13,544 nt of DNA, taken from contig CAJQNX010000031.1 of NCBI GenBank assembly GCA_905479795.1, forward strand, positions 1 through 13,544. The letters are read 5' to 3'. Position numbers and translations under genes: made by a program. The DNA comes from an uncultured Candidatus Midichloriaceae bacterium (GTDB lineage: Bacteria > Pseudomonadota > Alphaproteobacteria > Rickettsiales > Midichloriaceae). Below, in pieces: positions 7,898 through 13,544 of the stretch; positions within the stretch are counted from its first letter, which is position 1; every line of letters begins with the position of its first letter. The notes under the pieces are model-generated. The model saw only the letters and a program-made list of their open reading frames with translations, made no database searches and had not been told where the DNA came from.

Positions 7898-8164
7898 CTA
7901 CTGTAGATTAATTATATGTGAAACAATATTTTCCATATAACTAGAAAAAATGCTCCCCATATAATCTAGAGATAACAATATAGAAAAGAAAACAGCTATT
8001 ATTTTTGGTACAAATGAGATTGTAGGTTCTTGAATTTGTGTTAAGGCCTGAACTAATGATATCAACACACCAACAACTAATGCCACTAAGAGAAGAGGCA
8101 TAGATAGTTTTAGCAGAACAATTAAAGTATCCTGTGCTATTTGTGTGATAGCTGCCGCATCCAT
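7898..8164 (-). CDS. fliQ: Flagellar biosynthesis protein FliQ (type III export gate)
   Basis: The 88 residues match FliQ in full. There are two membrane helices (about 15-38 and 52-72) and the highly conserved connecting loop LVQALTQIQEPTISFVPKI (37-55), whose TQIQE-x-T-x-SFVPK wording is diagnostic. FliQ, with FliP and FliR, forms the inner-membrane export gate for flagellar rod, hook and filament proteins. A homologous protein (SctS) exists in injectisomes, but this form and the fliD in the same window support a flagellar role. It begins one base after the secB stop, so secB and fliQ are almost certainly co-transcribed and translationally linked. FliP and FliR are not in the window. Confidence 0.93.
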   Translation of the reverse strand: MDAAAITQIAQDTLIVLLKLSMPLLLVALVVGVLISLVQALTQIQEPTISFVPKIIAVFFSILLSLDYMGSIFSSYMENIVSHIINLQ

Positions 8165-8165
8165 T

Positions 8166-8609
8166 TTAATTCAATTTTTCATTTGATTTTTTATTATCAT
8201 TGTAGAGAGTCATAAAATCTACCGGGGAAATATATAAAGGCAAATACCCTCCATCTCTCGAAAGATCAGAGATTATCCTTCTAGCATATGGAAAAATAAT
8301 ATTTGGACACTGGATAAAAATTATTTTTTCTTTATCCTCTACATCTTTTTCTAAAGTAAAAATTCCTGCATATTTTAAGTCTATTAAATACTGAACTTCA
8401 TCCTTAACAATTGATTTAACATTAATTCCCAACACTACTTCATAAGTTTCATCTTGCACACCATGAGCTGCAATATCAATTGATACATCCACTTCAGGCT
8501 TATCATTGTTTAATAAACTATACGGAGCTTTTGGATTTTCAAAAGATAAATCCTTGATGTATTGAGCATTAACCAATACACTACCATTGATGCCTGATTT
8601 TTGTGACAT
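8166..8609 (-). CDS. secB: Protein-export chaperone SecB
   Basis: SecB is a cytosolic tetrameric chaperone that holds precursor proteins unfolded and delivers them to SecA. The 147 residues match the usual length. Visible signatures are YIKDLSFENPKAP near the N-terminus, the YEVVLGINVKSIVKDE strand pair, YAGIFTLE, and the C-terminal block FPYARRIISDLSRDGGYLPLYISPVDF, the most conserved part of the family. A short Asn/Lys-rich tail follows. It is transcribed divergently from the Tim44-like gene, an arrangement common in alphaproteobacteria. It is followed immediately by fliQ. Confidence 0.95.
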   Translation of the reverse strand: MSQKSGINGSVLVNAQYIKDLSFENPKAPYSLLNNDKPEVDVSIDIAAHGVQDETYEVVLGINVKSIVKDEVQYLIDLKYAGIFTLEKDVEDKEKIIFIQCPNIIFPYARRIISDLSRDGGYLPLYISPVDFMTLYNDNKKSNEKLN

Positions 8610-8641
8610 AATTAAAATTTCAAATTTTGTTAATTAAATGA

Positions 8642-8670
8642 TTTATATCAAATTTACTTGAAGAATACAA
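8642..8670 (-). promoter_or_regulatory. Candidate sigma70 promoter for secB-fliQ
   Basis: On the minus strand, TTGTAT (8670-8665) is separated by exactly 17 bases from TATAAA (8647-8642), about 33 bases before the secB ATG. It overlaps the candidate promoter of the opposite gene, so the two RNA polymerase sites may compete. Confidence 0.4.
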
Positions 8671-8682
8671 AGATAATATAAT
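8653..8682 (+). promoter_or_regulatory. Candidate sigma70 promoter for the Tim44-like / mltA pair
   Basis: TTTACT (8653-8658) and a perfect TATAAT (8677-8682) lie 18 bases apart, 41 bases before the Tim44-like ATG. The -10 matches the consensus fully and the -35 matches 4 of 6 positions. Confidence 0.45.
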
Positions 8683-8723
8683 TTACAGTATATAAATAAT
8701 TTATAACATACTCCCAAAAAATT

Positions 8724-9365
8724 ATGGATTTAATTTTTTTAGTAGCAATAGCTGCCTTTATTATTTACAAACTTTTCCAAAGCCTTGGTAAAGAAGATAA
8801 AAATTTAAAACAATTTAAACATATAGAGCCTGTCCTAAACAATCTAAAAAAACATGTAAATCATATCAAAAATGTAGAATTTGAAGTTATTTCAATAAAA
8901 GAAGCAAATTTAAGCCCAAAAATTAAGCAAGTATTTGAGAAATTGTTAAGAGAAGAAAAATCTTTTAGTATGAATAATTTTATTGATGGTGCAAAAAAGG
9001 CATTTAAAATGATTATAATTGCTTTTAACTCTAATGAAATACAGACTTTAAAGGAGTTATTAGATTACCAACTTTATCAAAAATTTATTAAAGAAATAAA
9101 TAACAGAGCTATAAATACAGTAAAACAAGAAGTAACTTTAGTTGGAATAAAAGATGTAAAAATACTTGATGCAGATATACAAGGCAACGTTGCCTCAATA
9201 AAATTAGAAATTATTAGTGAACAAATTATTATTGGTAGAGATAAAGATAAAAAAATAGTATCTGGAAGTGTCAATAAAATATTACAAATATGTGACATCT
9301 GGACTTTTAGCAAACAAATTAAATCTGGAAATTTATGGCAATTAACACAAACTGAATCTAAATGA
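8724..9365 (+). CDS. Tim44-like domain protein, membrane-anchored
   Basis: The protein has 213 residues. An N-terminal hydrophobic helix (residues 1-19) is followed by a charged linker and then a Tim44-like domain from about residue 70. Within it, NNFIDGAKKAFKMIIIAFN (about 84-102) and the LKELLDYQLYQKFIKEI stretch (about 108-124) match the family pattern F-x-x-GAk-A-y-x-x-I...L-x-x-LL-x-x-x-x-y-x-x-F. The late IWTFSKQIKSGNLWQLTQ (about 192-209) is the usual end of the domain. In alphaproteobacteria these proteins sit on the inner membrane and are related to the mitochondrial Tim44 import motor subunit and the mL45 ribosomal protein; their bacterial role is not well defined. The stop overlaps the mltA start (ATGA), and the gene is divergent from secB, which matches common alphaproteobacterial synteny. 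Confidence 0.85.
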   Translation: MDLIFLVAIAAFIIYKLFQSLGKEDKNLKQFKHIEPVLNNLKKHVNHIKNVEFEVISIKEANLSPKIKQVFEKLLREEKSFSMNNFIDGAKKAFKMIIIAFNSNEIQTLKELLDYQLYQKFIKEINNRAINTVKQEVTLVGIKDVKILDADIQGNVASIKLEIISEQIIIGRDKDKKIVSGSVNKILQICDIWTFSKQIKSGNLWQLTQTESK

Positions 9366-10507
9366 AATGTTTGAAATTTAAAAATTTATTTTTACTGTTT
9401 TTGGTTATTATTTTATGCTCTTGTTCTAGCAATTATAAAAGAAAATACAAAGTTAGAAAAGTTAAATTTATTAAAACTGAATATAGTAAAATAGTGGGAT
9501 GGAAGTATGATTCTCATCTCACTAGCCTCAATGCATTTTCAAATTCCTGCAAGGCAATCCTCAAAATTAGTGATAATAACCCCATTAGTAGATCAACACA
9601 CTTAGGTGGCAATGCCAGAAATTGGAAAAGAATTTGCCAACATTTAAACAATAAAAAATTTAAAACCAATGAGCAGGCTAAACATTTTTTTGAAAAATGG
9701 TTTGCACCATATGTAGTATTAGATGGACAAAATACTGCCATTGGTAAATTTACCGGTTATTATGAAATTGAAATAAATGGAAGCACTAGAAAGACACGAA
9801 GGTGTAGGCACCCAGTGTATATGCCACCTAAAAACCTTTCACAAAATCAACGTAAAAATTACCTTTCTCACTCATCAATTAACAATGGATCATTGAAAGG
9901 GAAAAATTTGGAAATTCTATGGGTAGATAATCATGCAAGACTATATTTCATGCATATCCAAGGATCTGGCAGAATTAAATTAAATGACGGGAGATTAGTT
10001 CGTTTAGGCTATGCTGGACAAAATGGTCATGATTACAAATCTATAGGTCCTTATTTCAAAGAATATAACGCAACAGGTATTAATTCTGCACTTGATATGA
10101 TCGAATGGCTACATCGAAATCCACAAGATAGTAGAAAAATTATTGAACGCAACCAGTCTTATGTGTTTTTCAGAACAATTAATGGAGATGGACCAATTGG
10201 CGCCCAGGGAATATCACTTATACCTGAACGCTCTATTGCTATAGATAAAGCTATTTACCCTTATGGAACACCAATTTGGATTGACACATCTCTACCCAAA
10301 ACAAGAAATTATATAGATAGAAAATATAGAAGGTTATTTATAGCTCAGGATACTGGAGGAGCAATAAAAGGAGCTATCAGAGGCGATATATTTTTTGGTC
10401 ATGGAAAAAGAGGAGAAGAATTAGCGTGCTATATGAATAATAAAGGGAAACAATACGCACTATTTCCAAAAAGTGTCAAAATACCAAATTATTACCGCAC
10501 ACATTAG
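9362..10507 (+). CDS. mltA: Membrane-bound lytic murein transglycosylase A, lipoprotein
   Basis: MltA cleaves the glycan strand of peptidoglycan, leaving 1,6-anhydro-muramyl ends, from the periplasmic face of the outer membrane. Residues 1-20 are a lipoprotein signal with lipobox L-C-S-C, so Cys21 is the likely lipidated residue. The MltA domain includes FTGYYEIEI (130-138), HPVYMPP (150-156) and MHIQGSGRI (197-205). The C-terminal 3D domain follows, with AQDTGGAIKG (328-337) and RGDIFFGHG (340-348) carrying Asp330 and Asp342, the conserved acidic residues of the fold. The 381 residues match the family length. Translation is probably coupled to the Tim44-like gene through the ATGA overlap. 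It is one of two transglycosylase domains in this window, of an unrelated fold to the SLT domain fused to PssA. Confidence 0.94.
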   Translation: MKCLKFKNLFLLFLVIILCSCSSNYKRKYKVRKVKFIKTEYSKIVGWKYDSHLTSLNAFSNSCKAILKISDNNPISRSTHLGGNARNWKRICQHLNNKKFKTNEQAKHFFEKWFAPYVVLDGQNTAIGKFTGYYEIEINGSTRKTRRCRHPVYMPPKNLSQNQRKNYLSHSSINNGSLKGKNLEILWVDNHARLYFMHIQGSGRIKLNDGRLVRLGYAGQNGHDYKSIGPYFKEYNATGINSALDMIEWLHRNPQDSRKIIERNQSYVFFRTINGDGPIGAQGISLIPERSIAIDKAIYPYGTPIWIDTSLPKTRNYIDRKYRRLFIAQDTGGAIKGAIRGDIFFGHGKRGEELACYMNNKGKQYALFPKSVKIPNYYRTH

Positions 10508-10523
10508 CAATACTTCACTAAAA

Positions 10524-10572
10524 CGTATCAATTATTGACAAAATATAAGCACATATATAGATTCTTGATACG
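10524..10572 (+). promoter_or_regulatory. hemB promoter framed by a perfect 8-base inverted repeat
   Basis: A consensus -35 TTGACA (10535-10540) and a -10 TAGATT (10558-10563) are separated by exactly 17 bases. Outside them lie CGTATCAA (10524-10531) and its exact complement TTGATACG (10565-10572), with 33 bases between arms and 41 bases centre to centre, close to four helical turns. The right arm would overlap the RNA start. This layout fits an operator for a dimeric or looping regulator of heme synthesis, but no regulator is identified. Promoter confidence is moderate; the operator role is inferred. Confidence 0.5.
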
Positions 10573-10594
10573 AATAAAACGCTTATTTTGAGAT

Positions 10595-11593
10595 ATGTTT
10601 TCTTTAAGTTACCCTAAGACAAGATCCCAGAGATTGAGAAGTTGTAAATGGAGTAGAGATTTGTTTGCAGAGACAAGTATTAGTCCTAAAAATTTAATAC
10701 AGCCTTTTTTTGTTACTGAAGGAAAAAATATTAGGGATGCGATTGGTACTATGCCAAATGTATTCAGATACAGTATTGATAATTTAATAACGGAGATAGC
10801 TATAGCAACAGAATTAGGTATCAAGGCAATTTTGCTCTTTCCACAAATCACAAATGATAAAAAAAGTACTGATGCTAAGGAATCATATAACATTAATAAT
10901 TTAATTTGCAGAGCTATAAGGGAAATAAAAAAACAAAAATTTGATATCGGAATAATAGCAGATGTCGCGCTTGATCCATATACTTTAAATGGCCATGATG
11001 GAATTACTGATAAAGATGATAAAATTTTAAATGATTCCACAATAGATATACTGTGCAAGCAATCACTGAGTTTAGCGGAAGCTGGTTGCGATGTAATTGC
11101 TCCGTCAGACATGATGGATGGAAGAGTAGGAAAAATTAGAGATTCATTGGAACAAAATGGATTTCATAATACTAAAATTATCTCATATTCAGCAAAATAC
11201 GCTTCAAATTTTTACGGACCATTTAGAGATGCAGTTGGCTCTAAAAATTGTCTTAAAAATTCTTCCAAAGATACCTATCAAATGGACTTCCGAAATGTTC
11301 AAGAAGCTATTACCGAAGTTGGGCTTGATATTTCTGAAGGAACTGATGCCATTATTATAAAGCCGGGCATGCCATATTTAGATGTAATAAGTTCAATAAA
11401 AAAAGAATTTAATATCCCCATAATCGCTTACCAGGTTAGTGGAGAATATTCAATGCTAAAAATGGCTGGAGAAAAGGGTATATTTAATACTGACCAAGCA
11501 TTTATCGAAAGCTTCATCTCATTTAAAAGAGCTGGCGCTTGCTCCATAATAACATATGCTGCCATTGAGATCGCAAAAAAGCTGATAAAATAA
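10595..11593 (+). CDS. hemB: Porphobilinogen synthase (delta-aminolevulinic acid dehydratase), zinc-independent type
   Basis: The enzyme joins two 5-aminolevulinate molecules into porphobilinogen, an early step of heme synthesis, in the cytosol. The 332 residues match the family length. The two Schiff-base lysines are Lys201 in ISYSAKYAS and Lys256 in IIKPGMPYLD. The metal-site block reads DVALDPYTLNGHDG (123-136): the three Cys of the zinc enzymes are replaced by Ala125, Asp127 and Asp135, as in the Mg2+/K+-activated alphaproteobacterial form. The N-terminal arm RSQRLRSCKWSRDL (10-23) is the oligomerisation arm typical of the family. No Shine-Dalgarno is evident just before the ATG. A good promoter stands 30-60 bases upstream, so hemB is probably expressed separately from mltA. 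Confidence 0.95.
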   Translation: MFSLSYPKTRSQRLRSCKWSRDLFAETSISPKNLIQPFFVTEGKNIRDAIGTMPNVFRYSIDNLITEIAIATELGIKAILLFPQITNDKKSTDAKESYNINNLICRAIREIKKQKFDIGIIADVALDPYTLNGHDGITDKDDKILNDSTIDILCKQSLSLAEAGCDVIAPSDMMDGRVGKIRDSLEQNGFHNTKIISYSAKYASNFYGPFRDAVGSKNCLKNSSKDTYQMDFRNVQEAITEVGLDISEGTDAIIIKPGMPYLDVISSIKKEFNIPIIAYQVSGEYSMLKMAGEKGIFNTDQAFIESFISFKRAGACSIITYAAIEIAKKLIK

Positions 11594-11971
11594 CTCCCTC
11601 CTACATTCAAAATAAAAAGCTATTAATGGCAGTGTTAAATAAAAAACAACAAGTGGCTAACTAGGTCACCAAGCACAATATATTCCAACTCAATTAACTT
11701 ATTAATTTTTCGCAAATTTAATTTCTTAATCTGATATCACTACCGCATCTACTATTATAACTACTTTATCAGAATTTTGATGCCGTCTCAAAAGTGAAGA
11801 AAAAAAACATAAATTCTAAAAACCTTGCAATTAAATAAAGAATTGCAGTAATATTATGAGGTAGTGATGTTGATAAAATCATCATTATCTTATTTTTATT
11901 AAAATTTATTTAATGAAGACATGGTGAGGAAAATAAAAAGCACATAAATTAAATTGCTATAAGGAGTAAAA
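11594..11971. other. Gene-free stretch with inverted repeats; possible structured RNA or regulatory leader
   Basis: This is the longest non-coding stretch of the window. No open frame of interest and no tRNA fold is visible. It contains a long-range perfect pairing, ATCACTACC (11736-11744) with GGTAGTGAT (11860-11868), enclosing 115 bases. Within that is a perfect hairpin, TGCAATT (11826-11832) with AATTGCA (11841-11847), and shorter pairings such as GCATC (11745-11749) with GATGC (11780-11784). Possible but poor promoter pairs occur (for example TTGCAA 11825-11830 and TAATAT 11849-11854). A weak GTGGCT/GGTCAC stem with wobbles lies near 11652-11668. No U-tracted terminator for hemB is seen. 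It could hold a small RNA, a leader for the dioxygenase gene, or nothing conserved. Confidence 0.35.
11961..11966 (+). promoter_or_regulatory. Strong Shine-Dalgarno for the dioxygenase gene
   Basis: AAGGAG lies five bases before the ATG at 11972, close to ideal spacing and clearly stronger than the translation signals of most other genes here. It fixes the start of the dioxygenase gene. Confidence 0.7.
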
Positions 11972-12763
11972 ATGTCAATAGATAACATTTATGCAGATAG
12001 CTATCAATTAAAAATTCCGGCTATATGCTACCAAAATTTAAGCTTTGAGAACCAAAAAATACCGAAAGCACTATATCAATATATACTTAATAGATCTGGT
12101 ATAATGATTATTAATCTTCATTATCATGAAAAAACTGGAGACACCTTAGTGAAGGTGGTAAATTCTATAGGAGGAATATTGCATAATCATAATGATAAAG
12201 ATGTTATTTTATGGGATGTAAAACCAGCGCAAAATAATAATGGAGAGTATTTAGCAAGGTCACATCAGTTAAATGAATTTGTACTACATACAGATTGCTC
12301 TTATGAAGAAAAAATACCAGATTTTATAGCTCTTTATGTGGTGCATCATGATAAATTAGGTGGTGGGAAAAATTTATTAATTGATGGATTGACATTGATT
12401 CAACACTTATCAAAAAAGTCATTAGCTATTCTTCAAAAAGAACATGTAAAATTTATTATACCAGAAGAATTCAAAAAAGGAGTAGAATATATACATGCTA
12501 CAATAATAGATAGAAACTTTAATATACGATATAGAAGGGCTATTATTGATCAAAGCGAATTATCAAAGGAAATGAAATCCGCATTAGATGAGTTTGATGA
12601 ACTTTGTTATTCTCCTATTATAAATAGGGGATTTGAATTAAAAATAGGACAATTAATACTATTAAACAACAAGCGTTTTTTACATGCTAGAACTGAAATA
12701 AAAGATAAAAATAGACACCTTATCCGTGCAAGATTTTTTACAAACTTTGATAAATTTACATAA
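11972..12763 (+). CDS. TauD/TfdA-like Fe(II)/2-oxoglutarate-dependent dioxygenase
   Basis: This is a 263-residue protein of the TauD/TfdA (clavaminate synthase-like) superfamily, which hydroxylates or otherwise oxidises small molecules using Fe(II), O2 and 2-oxoglutarate. The iron facial triad is visible as His106 and Asp108 in LHTDCSYEEKIPD (105-117) and the distal His238 in NNKRFLHARTE (232-242). Arg252 in RHLIRARFF (248-256) is well placed to bind the 2-oxoglutarate carboxylate. GGGKNLLIDG (130-139) is the usual glycine-rich turn after the HxD strand. The substrate cannot be read from sequence; nothing specifically points to taurine. There is no signal peptide, so it is cytosolic. It heads a probable operon with the ATP-grasp-like gene 23 bases downstream. 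This pairing suggests modification of an amino acid or peptide-like compound rather than sulfonate use. Confidence 0.82.
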   Translation: MSIDNIYADSYQLKIPAICYQNLSFENQKIPKALYQYILNRSGIMIINLHYHEKTGDTLVKVVNSIGGILHNHNDKDVILWDVKPAQNNNGEYLARSHQLNEFVLHTDCSYEEKIPDFIALYVVHHDKLGGGKNLLIDGLTLIQHLSKKSLAILQKEHVKFIIPEEFKKGVEYIHATIIDRNFNIRYRRAIIDQSELSKEMKSALDEFDELCYSPIINRGFELKIGQLILLNNKRFLHARTEIKDKNRHLIRARFFTNFDKFT

Positions 12764-12786
12764 ACATAATTTACTAAAGAAGAGGC

Positions 12787-13544
12787 ATGAAGCAAAAAGA
12801 AAAATTCCAACATATAATTCCATTAAGAAAAAATTTTCTTAATGACAAAGCTGAACTATTAAAATTATTATCTTATAAAATGTCTTTTGATAGGTATGGA
12901 GAAAATTTTAACCCCTATTCTATGCTACTTGATGACGATATCATAGAGCAAATTGAAGAAGCTAATAACATTATAATAATTGCACTCGAAGCCATAATTA
13001 AAAATTATTTTTATGATAAAGATATCCAAAGCATTTTAAATTTATCAAAAAAGGCCTTAATATTATTAGAGAAATGTTCAAAAACTACTTATAAATTAGG
13101 ATCCATACGCCCAGATTTTTTAATTACAACAGATGATAAAATAAAAATATGTGAAATTAACGCAAGATTCCCATTTAACGGCATATTTGCTACTCAATAT
13201 TTAAGAGACACCCATAATAAAACTAGCATATCAGATTATATATCTATTAATCAATACCCTAATATTTTAACCTTGGTATTAGAAAATTTTGATTTATCTA
13301 AACCTATAGTCATATTGCGTGACCGAGAAAAGGGTTATGATATGAATTTTTTAGAAAAAATTTTAAAAGAAAATTCAAAAATAAAACAAAACCAAATATC
13401 CATAACTCCTAATGAGCTAGCAGTATCTGATGGTAAATTATTATTTAAAGGGCAAAAATGTGAACAATTTATTATTGAGCTACACCAAGATGAATTATTA
13501 AGCTTGAGTGATAATTTTTTAGAAGCTTTAATTAAAACAAATTA
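12787..13544 (+). CDS. Probable circularly permuted ATP-grasp-type ligase, 3'-truncated by window end
   Basis: The frame is open from the ATG at 12787 to the window end (252 codons plus TA, so a stop could follow at once or the gene may continue). It is a soluble, Lys/Ile-rich protein. Residues 107-132 contain IRPDFLITTDDKIKICEINA then RFPFNG. The R-x-D plus E-I-N pairing resembles the substrate and Mg2+-binding core of permuted ATP-grasp enzymes such as the glutathionylspermidine synthetase family, where this block comes early instead of at the C-terminus. PIVILRDREKGYD (173-185), followed by TPNELAVSDGKLLFKGQKC (207-225), fits the next strand-helix-strand unit of that fold. Such enzymes form amide bonds using ATP. 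If the real end is close, the ATP-binding half would be missing. The GAGG at 12782-12785 is close to the ATG. The family is inferred from motifs only. Confidence 0.5.
   Translation, partial: MKQKEKFQHIIPLRKNFLNDKAELLKLLSYKMSFDRYGENFNPYSMLLDDDIIEQIEEANNIIIIALEAIIKNYFYDKDIQSILNLSKKALILLEKCSKTTYKLGSIRPDFLITTDDKIKICEINARFPFNGIFATQYLRDTHNKTSISDYISINQYPNILTLVLENFDLSKPIVILRDREKGYDMNFLEKILKENSKIKQNQISITPNELAVSDGKLLFKGQKCEQFIIELHQDELLSLSDNFLEALIKTN

Noticed and set aside
7881..7907. Two small palindromes (AATAAAT-A-ATTTATT and TCTAC-T-GTAGA) between the MFS gene and fliQ
   Set aside because: Each has only one central base, so the stems cannot close as drawn, and the first is pure A-T; too weak to call a terminator.
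10609..11112. A 167-codon minus-strand frame opposite hemB
   Set aside because: It is antisense to the conserved N-terminal half of hemB and has no family resemblance or translation signal.
11652..11668. Possible tRNA or terminator stem (GTGGCT / GGTCAC) after hemB
   Set aside because: The stem needs two G-T pairs, no T tract follows, and no TPsiC or anticodon arm can be found around it.
11972..12763. Taurine dioxygenase (tauD) as a specific name
   Set aside because: Only superfamily motifs are present, and no tauABC transporter or sulfonate gene is near; the substrate is unknown.
1..13544. Mobile elements, CRISPR arrays, prophage or toxin-antitoxin pairs
   Set aside because: No transposase, integrase, regularly spaced repeats or small paired regulators were seen; the gene content is chromosomal housekeeping apart from the last operon.

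Overview
The window is AT-rich (roughly 30% G+C by eye) and densely coded. It looks like a chromosomal segment of a flagellated member of the Rickettsiales or a related host-associated alphaproteobacterium. Supporting signs are the divergent secB / Tim44-like gene with MltA arrangement, the adjacent psd-pssA pair, a porphobilinogen synthase of the zinc-independent type, a Bcr/CflA-type MFS carrier, and scattered flagellar genes. The taxon is inferred from protein character and gene order, not from a search.

Layout. Bases 1-2261 (+): the C-terminal part of the flagellar cap gene fliD, joined by a TAATG overlap to a probable fliS chaperone. Bases 2294-4221 (+): folK (folate synthesis) and a succinate-semialdehyde-type aldehyde dehydrogenase. 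Bases 4234-6544 (-): psd then pssA, the two enzymes that make phosphatidylethanolamine. The pssA reading frame continues without a stop into a membrane anchor and a complete periplasmic lytic transglycosylase (SLT) domain. Bases 6684-7889 (+): an MFS exporter. Bases 7898-8609 (-): secB and fliQ, one base apart. Bases 8724-10507 (+): a Tim44-like protein and the lipoprotein murein hydrolase MltA, overlapping at ATGA. Bases 10595-11593 (+): hemB behind a well-formed promoter framed by a perfect inverted repeat. Bases 11594-11971: the only long gene-free stretch, with two perfect inverted repeats that could fold as an RNA. Bases 11972-13544 (+): a TauD/TfdA-like Fe(II)/2-oxoglutarate dioxygenase followed by a protein cut by the window end whose motifs resemble circularly permuted ATP-grasp ligases.

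Most of the window is cell-envelope and motility housekeeping: phospholipid synthesis, murein remodelling by two different transglycosylases, protein targeting by SecB, and flagellar export and cap assembly. The two most unusual items are the PssA-SLT fusion, which would tie a murein-cleaving domain to a phospholipid synthase, and the dioxygenase / ATP-grasp-like pair, which looks like the start of a small uncharacterised tailoring or ligation operon. No insertion sequence, CRISPR array, tRNA or rRNA was recognised.
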